Source: Helicostylum pulchrum
Taxonomy: Eukaryota > Mucoromycota > Mucoromycetes > Mucorales > Mucoraceae
NCBI GenBank assembly: GCA_025677825.1
Contig: JAIXMO010000036.1
Location: forward strand, 124,001 to 188,000
Length of the DNA: 64,000 nucleotides
Reading direction: 5' to 3'
Positions 33,950 to 44,511 of the stretch are shown here, in pieces. The notes under the pieces were generated by a model. That model saw nothing but the letters and a program-made list of their open reading frames with translations. It was not told the origin of the DNA and did no database searches. How positions within the stretch are numbered: position 1 is the stretch's first letter; each line of letters opens with the position of its first letter. A program made the translations under genes and the position numbers.

Positions 33950-35392
33950 ATGCCACCGATTTCACGACCAAAGAAGCATTTTACTGATACAAGCAATAAA
34001 AAAATTGACAGCTACTTTAAACCCATGAGTAAAACAAAGCGAAAGATTGAGCACGATGAGAACTGTCAAGAGAATGTACGACCGTCTCCTTCACCACCCA
34101 ACTCACAACCACAACAACAACAACATTTACTCAAAACCAAAGCCTTTGGAGAAAAGACATTTGGGGCAAGATCTGATAGAGAAAATATTGGTTCGTCTTC
34201 TAAACCATTTGGACTTTCAAGAATGGACAGAGAAAATAACGGGTGTAAAACATTTGGTACTACCAATGCGTTGATGTGGCAGAAATTTGATAGACAGCCA
34301 TTAAGAGAAAAATCAATCAAACCTGTCAATACTTTAAAGTCGAGCAGTATTATTAGCAAGCCTGTACAGACTACATTTAATGTTTTATCCGATAAAGATA
34401 TCGAAAATGGTTTGGAGGATTCGCTTGGTAGTTTAAAAAGATCAGATGATGGTGAAGTGAATACTCAATACGTAGAAGAAGGTGGTACATTGGATAGTAA
34501 TTACAGTGTTAAATCACCAATCTCTTACCATTCAGATAATGACACAAACGATACTTTCGAACCTTATGCAGACCAAGATCAAATATCGGAATATACTGCT
34601 AGTGATGATGCAGCCAATCCAGATGAATTTGACACTCAAGAAACAATTGATGTCTATCGAGATGATGATGACGATGAACCAGAAACGTTTAGCGTTTATG
34701 TAGATAAAGATGAATCAAGTAATCAAGAAAGAATTGCTGTCTATCGAGATGATGATGATGACGAACCAGAAACGTTTAATGTTTATGTAGATAAAGATCA
34801 AGAAGAAATTGATGTCTATCGAGATGGCGATGAACCAGAAACATTCAAGGTTTATACAGATAAAGATCAAGAAAAAATTGATGTCTATCGAGATAATGAT
34901 GGACCAGAAACGTTTAAGGTTTATGTCGATAAGGATGAATCAAGTAGTAAAGATGAATGTGATAGCGATTCAAATGATACCACTACATTCAAAGTATATG
35001 TTGACCCCGAATTGCGAAAAGACAAGTTTACTGAACATAAAGACGCCCAAGAACAGCAACTTGCTGAAGCATCAGATAGTAAAGCATTACCGAGTACTAA
35101 AGAACTTACAATATTACCAAAATTTGTACAAAGTCTTGGTTCTATACCAGACTTTTTTAGCGATGATGAAGATAAAGAAGACTCTGGCTCGACATTTGGT
35201 AAAGGAATATTCGGTGACGAAGAAGAGGACGAACGTGATTATGGATCAATATCAGTACAGAGCGATGACTTTTCTATTAATGACGGCTGCGCCGATTCAT
35301 TGGCATCAACGCCAGAATTTAAAATACCTACTACACCTAACTTTAGTTCGCGTTATAAACAATTGCTGAAGGAGCGCGAACAAGCTTCTTAA
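33950..35392 (+). CDS. Acidic protein with array of ABBA-like [F/I]xVYxD repeats; PIP-like motif
   Basis: I do not recognise this 480-aa intronless protein. The N-terminus has NKKIDSYFKP (N16-P25), a PIP-box-like PCNA motif lacking the usual Gln. The middle is basic and Ser-rich, with DREN repeats and RQPLREK, an RxxL candidate D-box. Residues 203-352 carry six-residue units of the form [F/I]xVYx[D]: F247, I262, F276, I287, F299, I310, F322 and F347, plus I233 and a weaker FEPYAD at 203. The F-type units fit the ABBA consensus Fx[ILV][FHY]x[DE] that binds Cdc20/Cdh1. Acidic tails (DFFSDDEDKED) follow. I infer a cell-cycle protein that binds or inhibits APC/C. The upstream in-frame ATG at 33695 adds only low-complexity residues. 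Confidence 0.75.
   Translation: MPPISRPKKHFTDTSNKKIDSYFKPMSKTKRKIEHDENCQENVRPSPSPPNSQPQQQQHLLKTKAFGEKTFGARSDRENIGSSSKPFGLSRMDRENNGCKTFGTTNALMWQKFDRQPLREKSIKPVNTLKSSSIISKPVQTTFNVLSDKDIENGLEDSLGSLKRSDDGEVNTQYVEEGGTLDSNYSVKSPISYHSDNDTNDTFEPYADQDQISEYTASDDAANPDEFDTQETIDVYRDDDDDEPETFSVYVDKDESSNQERIAVYRDDDDDEPETFNVYVDKDQEEIDVYRDGDEPETFKVYTDKDQEKIDVYRDNDGPETFKVYVDKDESSSKDECDSDSNDTTTFKVYVDPELRKDKFTEHKDAQEQQLAEASDSKALPSTKELTILPKFVQSLGSIPDFFSDDEDKEDSGSTFGKGIFGDEEEDERDYGSISVQSDDFSINDGCADSLASTPEFKIPTTPNFSSRYKQLLKEREQAS
34556..35005 (+). repeat. Coding tandem repeat encoding [F/I]xVYxD units
   Basis: About 69-87 nt periodic units alternating an Ile-type (IDVYRD) and a Phe-type (FKVYVD) hexapeptide separated by DDDDEPET or KDQEK spacers. 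DNA similarity between units indicates internal duplication. Confidence 0.85.
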
Positions 35393-35698
35393 CTTTTTTA
35401 TTATTATTATTACTCTTATTGCATATTATTCCTGTCTCATAGTCATTCTCTTACTCTTTATCTTCTATTCCCCCCCCCCTTTTTTTTTCTTCAAAAAAAA
35501 CCCCCCACTGCTAAATACCCTCTCACTTCCCCCCTCTTTACATATAGTCAAATAAATGAGACTGGTTAAATCTTGTACAAAAAAACAGATGAGTACCGGA
35601 GTAAAAAAATCCCATTTTTTTTTTTTTTTTTTGAAGTCATAATTTTGTGTATTAAAAAAAGGGATAAATCATCGAACCAGCAATTTTTCAAAAAAAAT

Positions 35699-37736
35699 CT
35701 AAAACAAATCATCTTCGATAAAAGCAACACCATCCTTATCAAAGGTTATATCTAGTAATTGACCTTGAGCATCCTTTTTAACCTTGGCACTAAACGAAAA
35801 ATCATACACATCAAAGCCAAAATCCAAATCCTTTTGACTTCTCAATCGAATATATCTATAACCTGTATCTGTCACAATAAAATTACATTCTAGTAACTGT
35901 AAATCTTCTGTAATTTCAATATTTTGACAGCTAAAGCTTTGTGAAGACCTTAATTTAAGCTAGAAATTTTTTATGTACTGGTTAATTCCTAGTGTACATG
36001 TATATATATTTTTACTTTACCCATCGTAAACCATCAAAAGATATTTCAATTGCTAAAGTAGTTCTATATGCGTAAGGATGGCGTACTAGGAATCGGTATT
36101 TTAAAGAAGTACGCATCGGCATTAATAAATCCAAACCAATGTAATCTTCAGCATGAATATCTAGGCACAAAAAAAAAAAAAGGCGTTAGTAAAAAAAAAA
36201 GTGGTAAAGCATTTTTTTTTTTTTACTTTGTGTTGATTTCCAAGAAGTTTGATCATCATTATCTATTGCATTCACATACTTGTACTTGTGATAGTGGTTT
36301 TTATAGAAATCATCATGCATTTCTGTGGATACATCCACATCTACACTGGGAGTATACAAGAATAAATCGATATCGGGTAATATTTGTTTGTTTGTCAAAA
36401 ATAAACAACGATCGTCTTTACATGGTGCTCTAGCATTACGTTCAAGTTCAATAGTCAAGTGTGGATTAATAGGTGCCACACCCTCTTCTTCTTCCAGATC
36501 ATTATATAATATAGTTAATCCTAAATCCTACATTAATTCTTTATAAGTTGCGCGAAGATTATATAATACAAATTATTATTTTTTTTCTCTCCTATTTACC
36601 ATTTGCTGTATTTCCAATTTAGTCAATTCTTTTGTATAACTTCCGCTGCCTTCTAATTGATACGGTATTTGATTCATAAACATTACAAAATACATGTCAG
36701 CGTATTCGTCCATAACTGAATTCTTATCGTAATTTTCAACAAAACTAGTCACTGCTGCTTTTGCTACAAATGTGCCTGACTCTACATCAATGTAACACGT
36801 ATGCAATTCAAGATCTTTATCAAAATAATTAATTCATCTGTATATATATATTTTTGTCGCTAACCGTGTTACTTACCTTTATTGGTAAAACAATACCTCC
36901 ATTGGGAATTTATAAGTGCAGTATGACTACTAGACTGACCATGAATCAAGTGAGGAGATTTAAGAAAGTTGGCATATGTGCTTCGAAGTTTGAGATCTAG
37001 TCCGGGTATATCTTGAAAGTAGCAATAAGGTGTTTTTGAATGACGACAGGCTTGGTATCTTGCCGATGAACCCATTTTAGCTGGTGCATTGATTACGCTT
37101 AATTTATTGGGAGTACATTGAGATGTATAAATCATCTACACATTATACGTATAAAAAGAGTTAGTTTGTATTAACCCATTTTAAAAAAAAAGTATTATAC
37201 TTTACATCAGTATCAATTTTAATAGTCGGATCATCGTTCCATACAATATAGTTTGCAAACATATCATACTGACATAGTTCTGCTAATATAGGCTTTACAC
37301 TGCCTTCCAAATCACCTTGATTATTTAATATGATAATAGTAGTTGTCAGTGCACGACCTTCATCTGGATATACCTTATCTAGTAGATCAACTTCCTCTAA
37401 ACCATCGCTATAATGTTCCTGATACTTTTCAGTACTAAAGAACCCAACATGAATCAACAAAAATAAACAAGCAGAGAATACGCAACCAGCTAATATTATG
37501 CTTTCTAACCATCCCGATTGATGGTACCGTTTTATCAATCGCCTTTTCCACACTGACAAGTGTTTACGTAATTTACTCTCTTCCCAAAGTCTTTGAATAT
37601 AAGGCGGAATACGATGCTGAAACGGATCCGAACTGATGTTGATGTGAATTCCTCTTAATGATGACTGACTTGTTGCATTAGAAGGACGTCGAGATGATAA
37701 AAAGAGCTTTTGCCCATGTCCCGCAGCTGAACGCAT
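35699..37736 (-). CDS. Type II membrane protein, putative glycosyltransferase-like family
   Basis: Exons (minus): 37206-37736, 36877-37135, 36600-36814, 36227-36527, 36021-36160 and 35699-35959, giving 568 aa. A basic cytoplasmic N-terminus precedes one membrane segment (about residues 115-135, ILAGCVFSACLFLLIHVGFF), then a luminal region. TTTIIILNNQGDLEGSVKPIL and YIVWNDDPT resemble the start of GT2/GT64 nucleotide-sugar folds, and YCYFQDIPGLDLKL takes the place of the D-x-D site. The C-terminal module (LFLYTPSVDVD, YKYVNAIDNDDQTSWKS, DYIGLDLLM, IEISFDGLRWLKLR) is a conserved beta-rich block of a fungal family I know only as uncharacterised. Golgi or ER glycan modification is a guess. Confidence 0.7.
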
Positions 37737-37935
37737 GATGATTTTCTTTTTTTTTCTTTTAAAAAGTGTTTGTAAAAAGAAAAAAAGAAATATAGAAGGG
37801 AGAAAGGGTAAAAAAAAAAAAACAATAATTAAAAGAGTTATTTGCAAAGTCACACACCATTTTAAATATATGAATACAAACTATAAAAAAAAAAAAAAAA
37901 AAAATGCCTGTTTTTTTTTCCTCTTTTTTTATTGT

Positions 37936-39864
37936 TTAAAAGTTATCTGCTAAATAATTATCTTCGTCCATAAATGTAGCTACTACAGTTCTATCAGCGA
38001 ATTTACGACCAGCAAGAGCACGTAACGCTTCTAAAGTTTGATCTTTTGTTTCATATCTTACAAAAATCTAAAAAATAATATAGTAAGTAAAAAAGGGGTG
38101 TTGTTGTTTGACAGGTTTAAGAAAAAGAAAAAAGAAAAAAAGAGCTACTTACCAATCCACAACCAGGTACAGCTTCAGCCTTATTAGGTCTAGGAATCTT
38201 CATATCTATAATTTTACCAAACTTTGAACATTCTTCTGCGATATCATCCCAAATATCTTGATATTCATCATCATCCTCTAATTCTTCAGGTGTAACCATA
38301 TTCATTAATTGCAAGACACGTGTAGCTTCATCTTCCTTTGCACTAGCAACAGGTAAATAATCTTGAATGTTGACAGGAATTTCACCGGTAGTATATTCAG
38401 CAGGAAGTAAGCCGTGTTTAGCACCAACACTAGCTCTTTGAACTACTAATTTACGGTCACCTAATTCCATATTATTTAATCCAGTACAAGCTAAATCTGT
38501 AACATCAGGATCGGCATATTCACAAAAGGCGAATCCTTTATTAGCTCCAGTGATGGGATCCTTTACCAAATTGAATGCGCGTAATTCACCAAACGATTTC
38601 AATAACTCAACTACTTGATCATCATTTAAATAAACTGGAAGACCACCAATAAATATTTTGTTGGGTGTATCGGGGACATTGGTAGATACCAAACCGGGTA
38701 ATTGAGTAGGCATTTCAATATATTCTCCATTAATAGGAGGTTGGTAATCTTTAGGTCTGCGAATCTTTAATTGTTGTCCTTGGAACATAATGCCGTCAAA
38801 TGCCATAGCGGAAGTAGCTTGTTCGGGTGTTTGAAATTCAACAAATGCGTAATTCTTATCATGGTTAATTTGAACTGCTAAAACCGGTGTTGTATCAGCT
38901 AAATGAAGTTGTTCCATTGTAGCATTAAAGAAATCGGCCATAGGCTTTTCTTCAATACCAAAAGGAATTTGACCAACATATAAGCGTTTTGCTTGTCTGG
39001 CTAATGTAGCATTTAACGCAACAGGACCAGCAGCACCTTGAGTGACTCGAATACGAGACCCATCGTGCATTGTAGCATGATCGGGAGGTGGTTGGAAGGA
39101 TTGAGGGGTACGTGTACCGACAACTTGACCAGGTAAAGGAAACAATCCAGTAGATTTCACTTGTTCGGCTGTCATTCCTTCCATACCAGCAGGTACCATA
39201 TCCCAATTATGAAGCTTTCTTTCTCTTTTGCTTAAAGGAATCACGTTTTCATCTTCACGTCCACCACCAGCAGCACTACCACCGCGACGACCACTACCAC
39301 CACTAGGACTACGTCTTCTACTTGTACGACGTGGGCTAGGACTTCTTCTACGCGATCTGCGGTAGTCGCGATCATCACGATTTCTACCATGATGACGATC
39401 ACCACGAGGAGAACGTTCACGTCTATCTCGAGATCTTCTACGTCGGGTGTCGCGTCCTCTCTCATGGTGACGATCCCTACTATTATGACGTCTTTCTCTT
39501 TCTCCTCCTCTTTCCATATTTCCTCCTTCTCTTCTACGGTAATCTTCATTACCTCCATGATAACCTATTTCTTCACCATAACGACCTTTTTTTTTTTATC
39601 ATTTCAAATTAGTTGATGTTTTTTTCTTAAAATCTTTTTTTTTTAAAAAAATCTTTTATGTACCTTGTTGATATTCATGGCCGTAAGGGTTCTCATTTGC
39701 TCCGTGAAGTTCTTGACCTACTGAATTAAGAAAAGAACTAGCAAGATCGGCTGCAGAAGGTGGAGGGGGAGCTATACATTATCTAATGTCAATCTTTTTT
39801 TTTTGGAATAATCAGAAATGATAAAAATTTTACCAGCTTGGTCTCTATTCCAACCGTAAGACAT
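37936..39864 (-). CDS. U2AF2: Splicing factor U2AF large subunit
   Basis: Binds the polypyrimidine tract at 3' splice sites and recruits U2 snRNP. Exons (minus): 39834-39864, 39664-39771, 38153-39585 and 37936-38067, giving 567 aa. An RS/RD-rich N-terminus is followed by a helix contacting the small subunit (KRERKLHNWDMVPAGMEG, including the Trp). RRM1 starts KRLYVGQIPF, RRM2 starts NKIFIGGLPVYLNDDQV, and the UHM starts in VLQLMNMVTPEEL and ends IFVRYETKDQTLEALRALAGRKFADRTV. Full domain content suits a genome with many short introns and strong T-tracts. Confidence 0.96.
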
Positions 39865-40769
39865 TTTGTTATATTTGGTTTTCTTTTTCTTTTTTTAAAA
39901 AAGAGAGATGAATTGCTTTTTATATAAAATAAAAGTGGGTTATATATTTTTTAAAAAAGAATATAAACACACAACACACACAAGAAAAAAAGAAAAAGGA
40001 AAAAAAAAAGAAAAAAAGTCGTGCTGTAAGGCTTGAAAAATTCAAACCTCTACGTCATTTTTTTTTTATTAAAAAAATGTTACTTTTTTCTCTCAAATGG
40101 CAACAATCGAGTAGTCTTTAATGATACATTTAACTTTCTAAACAACAACAAAAGAAAGCTTTTGGGGCGTATTAAGCAGGATAGTTAGATTAGACACACA
40201 AAAAAAAAAAAAAATGTGCGCAATGTCATTTATACCTTTCTGCAGAGCAAAAAAACGTTGTTACAAACTACTTGATATCCAAATTTGAAATTAACCAAAT
40301 TTTAAGTTTGGAACTGTACACTAAACTACAGTTGGTAACTAAATCGAAACCCCCCAAATGAATCGTCAACTATATAAACATTCCTGGGTACGAATAAAGC
40401 AATGAACGTACCAAAGTGTATACGCAGGGTAAAAACTAATTCATGCTCTGGAAAACCCCCAATTGATTTGTACGACCAGTTACGCTTGATCGTAAGTGCT
40501 TTCAAGCCGCAACTGAAGAGCATTACAATTGCAATTGACAGCCTTATTGACCTGATAAATTACACCTCCCCTTCCTGATACTTTAATACCTGCCCCCCCC
40601 CCCCTCTCTCTCTCTCTCTCTCATTGAACCCTGTTTTGTTTCGTACGATTCACAACGACAACAACAGCAAAAAACCTACTTAAAAACTTTTTTGTTCCGC
40701 GTAATAAAAATACAGATGTGTCCTCTTTATAAAGGGCCACGTGATATTTATTGTCTACAAGTGGTTTTT
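39865..40769. repeat. Intergenic with C12-(TC)n microsatellite
   Basis: U2AF2 5' flank and MIM1 3' flank. A C-run followed by TC dinucleotides lies at 40593-40622. A 65-codon minus-strand frame at 40326-40523 has no recognisable features. Confidence 0.6.
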
Positions 40770-41063
40770 TTAAATTAAAAGTAATTTTTGTTCACGCTTT
40801 ACTTCAGTAGTAACGGCTTTCTTGTATTCACTGGTGGCACTTGAAGGGATGCCGTGGATTCCAAGTGCAGGTCGAGTAAATCCGAACCATCCATACTTGA
40901 ATAAAAGTTCATTAGCAAGAATTTCGCCAAAGCCAAGCATAACACCGTTGAAGAAGGGTAAAACAAAGTTGATGGCAGTTGATTTCGCTACCCAGAGGAA
41001 TGTAGTGTTATAATACCAAGGGTCACGTTTTATAAGTGCTCCACTATTACTTGAGTTGGACAT
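40770..41063 (-). CDS. MIM1: Mitochondrial import protein Mim1 (Tom13)
   Basis: Small outer-membrane protein that inserts single- and multi-span alpha-helical outer-membrane proteins. Intronless, 97 aa. Seen: a hydrophilic N-terminus and one conserved membrane helix, INFVLPFFNGVMLGFGEIL, followed by ANELLFKYGWFG. The helix with GxxxG-type spacing (GVMLGFGE) is the Mim1 family hallmark. The start at 41063 is the first Met after an in-frame Phe-rich translation of a T-tract. The promoter is shared with OST5 (181 bp). Confidence 0.85.
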   Translation of the reverse strand: MSNSSNSGALIKRDPWYYNTTFLWVAKSTAINFVLPFFNGVMLGFGEILANELLFKYGWFGFTRPALGIHGIPSSATSEYKKAVTTEVKREQKLLLI

Positions 41064-41244
41064 TGTTAGCGAAAAAAAAAAAAAGAAGAAAATAATTGAC
41101 CTTTTTTTTTTTCTTCTGTTCACGCTTTTTTTGTATTTTCAATTTATCCAATAAAAAGCGTGTATCTCACTTTAAAGTCTTTTATATTTTTACACGTCTC
41201 TTTTTTTATTTTTTTCTTACTTTATTAAAGCAAACAACAACAAG

Positions 41245-41626
41245 ATGACGACATTCGTAAGCTATATTAAAAGTAGAAACGTTTCATATATATATATACA
41301 TTTAACTGAAAACCATGTGTATAGGACGACTGGATGACAGCAACACCCATTAGTGCACCTATTCCTACTTCTGTATACCCATTGGTAACTCTCGTCACAA
41401 TTGCAACTGGACTCTTTGCAGCAGGTCGTTTCGCCATGTAAGTTGTTTATCAACTCTTTCTGTTTACTGTTCTAGTTTTCTCACCTACCCTATTATATAT
41501 ATATATATATACAGTTTAGATAACAAGACGAATCTCGCTCAACAAATTAAGGCTGCTTTATTTGCTTCAGTACTTTTAGGTTTCGGTAGCATTTTCGCTT
41601 CTAATGCTGCTGGTCTTTACCTTTAA
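41245..41626 (+). CDS. OST5: Oligosaccharyltransferase small subunit OST5 (TMEM258-like)
   Basis: ER membrane subunit of the N-glycosylation OST complex. Exons: 41245-41256 (12 nt coding), 41325-41437 and 41515-41626, giving 78 aa. Two membrane segments: VYPLVTLVTIATGLFAAGRF and the C-terminal LFASVLLGFGSIFASNAAGLYL. The latter aligns with the C-terminus of TMEM258/OST5, which also ends in an aromatic-hydrophobic tail after GFG. No single exon shows a complete frame, so it is easily missed. Confidence 0.85.
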
Positions 41627-41743
41627 AGTTTCTTTTTTCATTAAAAAAACCCCCTTTTTTTTTAAAGTACGGTCACGAATTATATTTTTTTTCTTTTTTC
41701 TTTTTTGTTTTTTTTTCTTTTCTTCCTTCTTCACATTAACAAC

Positions 41744-42638
41744 ATGGACGAAGAAGTTGAACGGGGAAAGACTGCACGCAAATTTGAAGCAGTGACTACA
41801 AAATGGAGTGCTTTATGCGCTAAAATCTTGGAGTAAATAAATAATGTGTTTTGCAATAAGTTGAGAAGAGTTTTTTTTTTTTTTTTTTTTTTTTTGTGCT
41901 GAAAAGTCTTGTAGTGTAGATAAACTAGCACACGAACTTGATCCCATTATACCTGAATTGAAAGACCTTGTACGAGAAGCTAATGTACAAGGACAACAGT
42001 ACATGGCAATGCAATTAAAAGTAACGAAACAACAAAAAAATATAGCATACACAGATAATTAAATTGCATTTTTTTTTAAAAAAAAAGCTGTCGGTTGAAG
42101 AAGAAGTAAAGGAACTTCACTTACCAGAAAAATTTAATCGATTGGATGAATTGGTAGAAGCAGCTAAAGATAGAGGACCAGTGATGCAAAGGTATGTTTA
42201 ATTCGCACAAGGTCAATTACATGCGTACCAAAGTTAGATTATAATAGAGTGGGTCCAACACCAGAACAAGTGATACGAGGTGTGAGTTGCCGTGAAAAAG
42301 AAAAAGAGAATAAACGATTGCTTGCGGAATTTAATAATGTAAGAAGAAGTGAACGAGTTGATGTGGGATATTAAATTCAATTGTTGATAGATAAAACAAG
42401 AAAATGATACATTGATGGCACACTTATCAAGCTTAAAGAATGAATTATCTAGTAAAAGGACCAATATTACAAACGATGTTGAAAAGTTTAAAAAGGTAAA
42501 AAAGAACAATGAAAGGAAGTATTGCCCACTAAATCTTTTTTTTTTTTTCAATAGTCTACTATGATTGCCAATACTATACCAACAGACGAATTACTGGATG
42601 CAATGAATAAATTGGACTTATTACCTGAGAGAAGATAA
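41744..42638 (+). CDS. Coiled-coil protein, probable Nnf1/PMF1-like kinetochore (MIND) subunit
   Basis: Exons: 41744-41832, 41915-42020, 42088-42191, 42248-42338, 42391-42495 and 42555-42638, giving 192 aa. The first helix (RKFEAVTTKWSALCAKIL) and a second region (SVEEEVKELHLPEKFNRLDELVEAA) precede a Pro-containing link (GPTPEQVIR) and a C-terminal coiled coil (KENKRLLAEFNNIKQENDTLMAHL). Size and order resemble Nnf1/PMF1 of the MIS12/MIND complex: an N-terminal helical bundle, an IREEI-like segment, then a coiled coil. The assignment rests on layout only; another small coiled-coil complex subunit is possible. OST5 ends 117 bp upstream on the same strand. Confidence 0.5.
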
Positions 42639-42751
42639 AATACCAAATGATAAATTACGTTTTTTTTTGTTTTTTTGTTTGTACGTTTTTTTTTGGTGGG
42701 GGGGGGGACTTGTTTTTTTTTTCTCTTGTTCAAATTTTTTTCAAGAAAAAA

Positions 42752-43103
42752 ATGTCGTCTTTTTCAAAAACTAACAACTGGCCAAGAACTACTGTTTACC
42801 TTTATGAACGCAAGGAAGAACGTGATTTAATAGACCTTGAAGATAAACCGCAACCAGATATACCAAACATTAATACAACCATGGAAGTGAATATAAAATT
42901 TGAAGACTTGATTGGCGATAGACAAGTTTCGTTTATTAGAAAGGACTCACACCAAGAAAAAAAAAATGAAAAACCAACTGATGTGATGCAATATATGGAA
43001 GTTATGGATTATATTGACAAGTGTAATCAATCGCATGCCATGTTGATGCAACAAGTAGCTGAAACGCGTTTACAATGTCGCAAGACATTTTATGAATTTA
43101 TGT

Positions 43104-43105
<2 letters not shown>
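42752..43105 (+). CDS. Small unknown protein (117 aa)
   Basis: Single-exon frame from MSSFSKTNNWPRTTVYLYERKEER to CRKTFYEFM. It has a charged N-terminal half (LIDLEDKPQPDIPNI), a middle segment FEDLIGDRQVSFIRKD, and a helical C-terminus (MQYMEVMDYIDKCNQSHAMLMQQVAETRLQCR) that could form a coiled coil. I do not recognise the family. It lies 113 bp after the Nnf1-like gene on the same strand and may be a partner of a small complex. A 32-nt T-run follows the stop. Confidence 0.65.

Positions 43106-43106
<1 letters not shown>

Positions 43107-43138
<32 letters not shown>
43107..43138. repeat. 32-nt T homopolymer
   Basis: Uninterrupted T-run directly after the stop of the 117-aa gene, in the 91-bp space before the convergent methyltransferase stop. 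Confidence 0.95.
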
Positions 43139-43139
<1 letters not shown>

Positions 43140-43196
43140 GTTGTTGTTCGTTTTTTTTTTTTTTAAAAAAAAAGAAAAAAATAAAAAAAGCTATTA

Positions 43197-44167
43197 TTAT
43201 AATTCATTACCAATTGTAACCCAATAATCGCGAAGATTATTCTTTCTACCAAAGATTTCTAAATATTTGCCATTAGGTACTAACTCTTCAATAAGCTCAT
43301 ATAACTCTTCAGGTTTTTGACTTTGACCACGTCTTTCGGAAAAGATAACATCGGAACCAACCGAGTGTCGACAATTGATTGGGTCGTTTCCTTTTCTAGC
43401 GACCAGACAAGTTTCTTTTGCATGCTGTAAATAATAACCGTGACCTTTTGCCATACGACGATTGACGGTTTGCTTTACCCAAGTAATATCATCAATATAA
43501 GTGTATCCCCATTTTTCCATTAATTCAAATGCCTTTGCATATTTGTTGTTGATAACCCAGATAAATAAGAATCCGTTGGTTTGAAGTTTAGGTATCGGGA
43601 TATCTTCAATACACACATCTGGCAACTGTTGATAAGCAATTGCAACACCACGCGTAGGTGCGTGTGTAGCAAGCTGCCATGGTGGATCTGTGACAATAAC
43701 GTCAAACTGAACTTCTTTTGCTAAAGCCTAAAAATATATCTCTTTTTTAGTATTGAATTATTCACTATACTCGCATATAAAAAAAAAACTTACGTCCCAA
43801 TCATATGTCATTACATTGGCTTTTATAGGTACACACCATTGAGGTGCCTCAAATTCTTCTAAATCTATACTGACATCAATTTTGTTTAATAACATGCACT
43901 GGTAATGTGGACAACTGTAAAAAAAAAAAAAAAAAAAACTTTACCTTGGTCGTCGTCTTCTTCGTCCTTATTTAAACTCTTTTCTAATACAGCAATTTCA
44001 CTTTCGACAGCTTCAATTTCAAGAGTAAGGTCAATTTCTTTTTGTAGTAAAGATTTTATTGTTTTATCTGAAACTGCTTCTTCGTTTATTTCTTCTATTT
44101 CTGAAAGTGATAGAGGGGTCACTTCCCTTAGTGATAAAGGAGTTGACTCTCTTGAAGAATCAGACAT
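43197..44167 (-). CDS. MTA1: MT-A70 family adenine methyltransferase, MTA1 (DNA N6-adenine) type
   Basis: Transfers methyl from SAM to adenine N6. The catalytic exon 43197-43727 begins ALAKEVQFDVIVTDPPW with intact DPPW and continues THAPTRGVAIAYQQL, GFLFIWVINNKY, WVKQTVNRRMAKGHGYYLQHAKE, NDPINCRHSVGSDVIFSERRGQSQKP and GKYLEIFGRKNNLRDYWVTIGNEL. Exon 43794-43914 supplies CPHYQCMLLNKIDV and EAPQWCVPIKANVMTYDWD. The exon from the ATG at 44167 (to 43945) encodes a short acidic coiled coil. The join at 43915-43944 does not keep frame: the only GT-AG interval is 30 nt containing 20 Ts. The compact form with TRG and NRRMAKG looks like the ciliate/basal-fungal MTA1 clade rather than mRNA METTL3; clade assignment is inference. 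Confidence 0.8.
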
Positions 44168-44511
44168 TGTTTTAAAAAGAAGAAAACACGAACTCGGTTT
44201 TTTTTTTTTTTTTTTTTTTTGGCTGTTTTTTGTGACTCTTGATTTTCGTGTTTTTTTGTTTCTTTGGATGATCCTGAAAAATAAATTTGATTGGTGGACT
44301 GAGAATGAAAGGTAGCCCATCCAATGAGAATCCACAAAGCATGGCATGCGGTGTGAATTATCAAATTGAGCCTTCTAAAGAAAGGGATTAAATTAAATTC
44401 GATTTCTATAATTTCTTTTTACAAGAGTATATAATAGTTTCCCTTTTTTTTTCAGTTTCTCTTTTTCTTTTTTCTTCTTTTCTTTTATATTATATACATG
44501 TTGTTGCTGAA

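Noticed and set aside
40326..40523. 65-codon minus-strand frame
   Set aside because: No recognisable domain or partner exon; length is within chance for AT-rich DNA.
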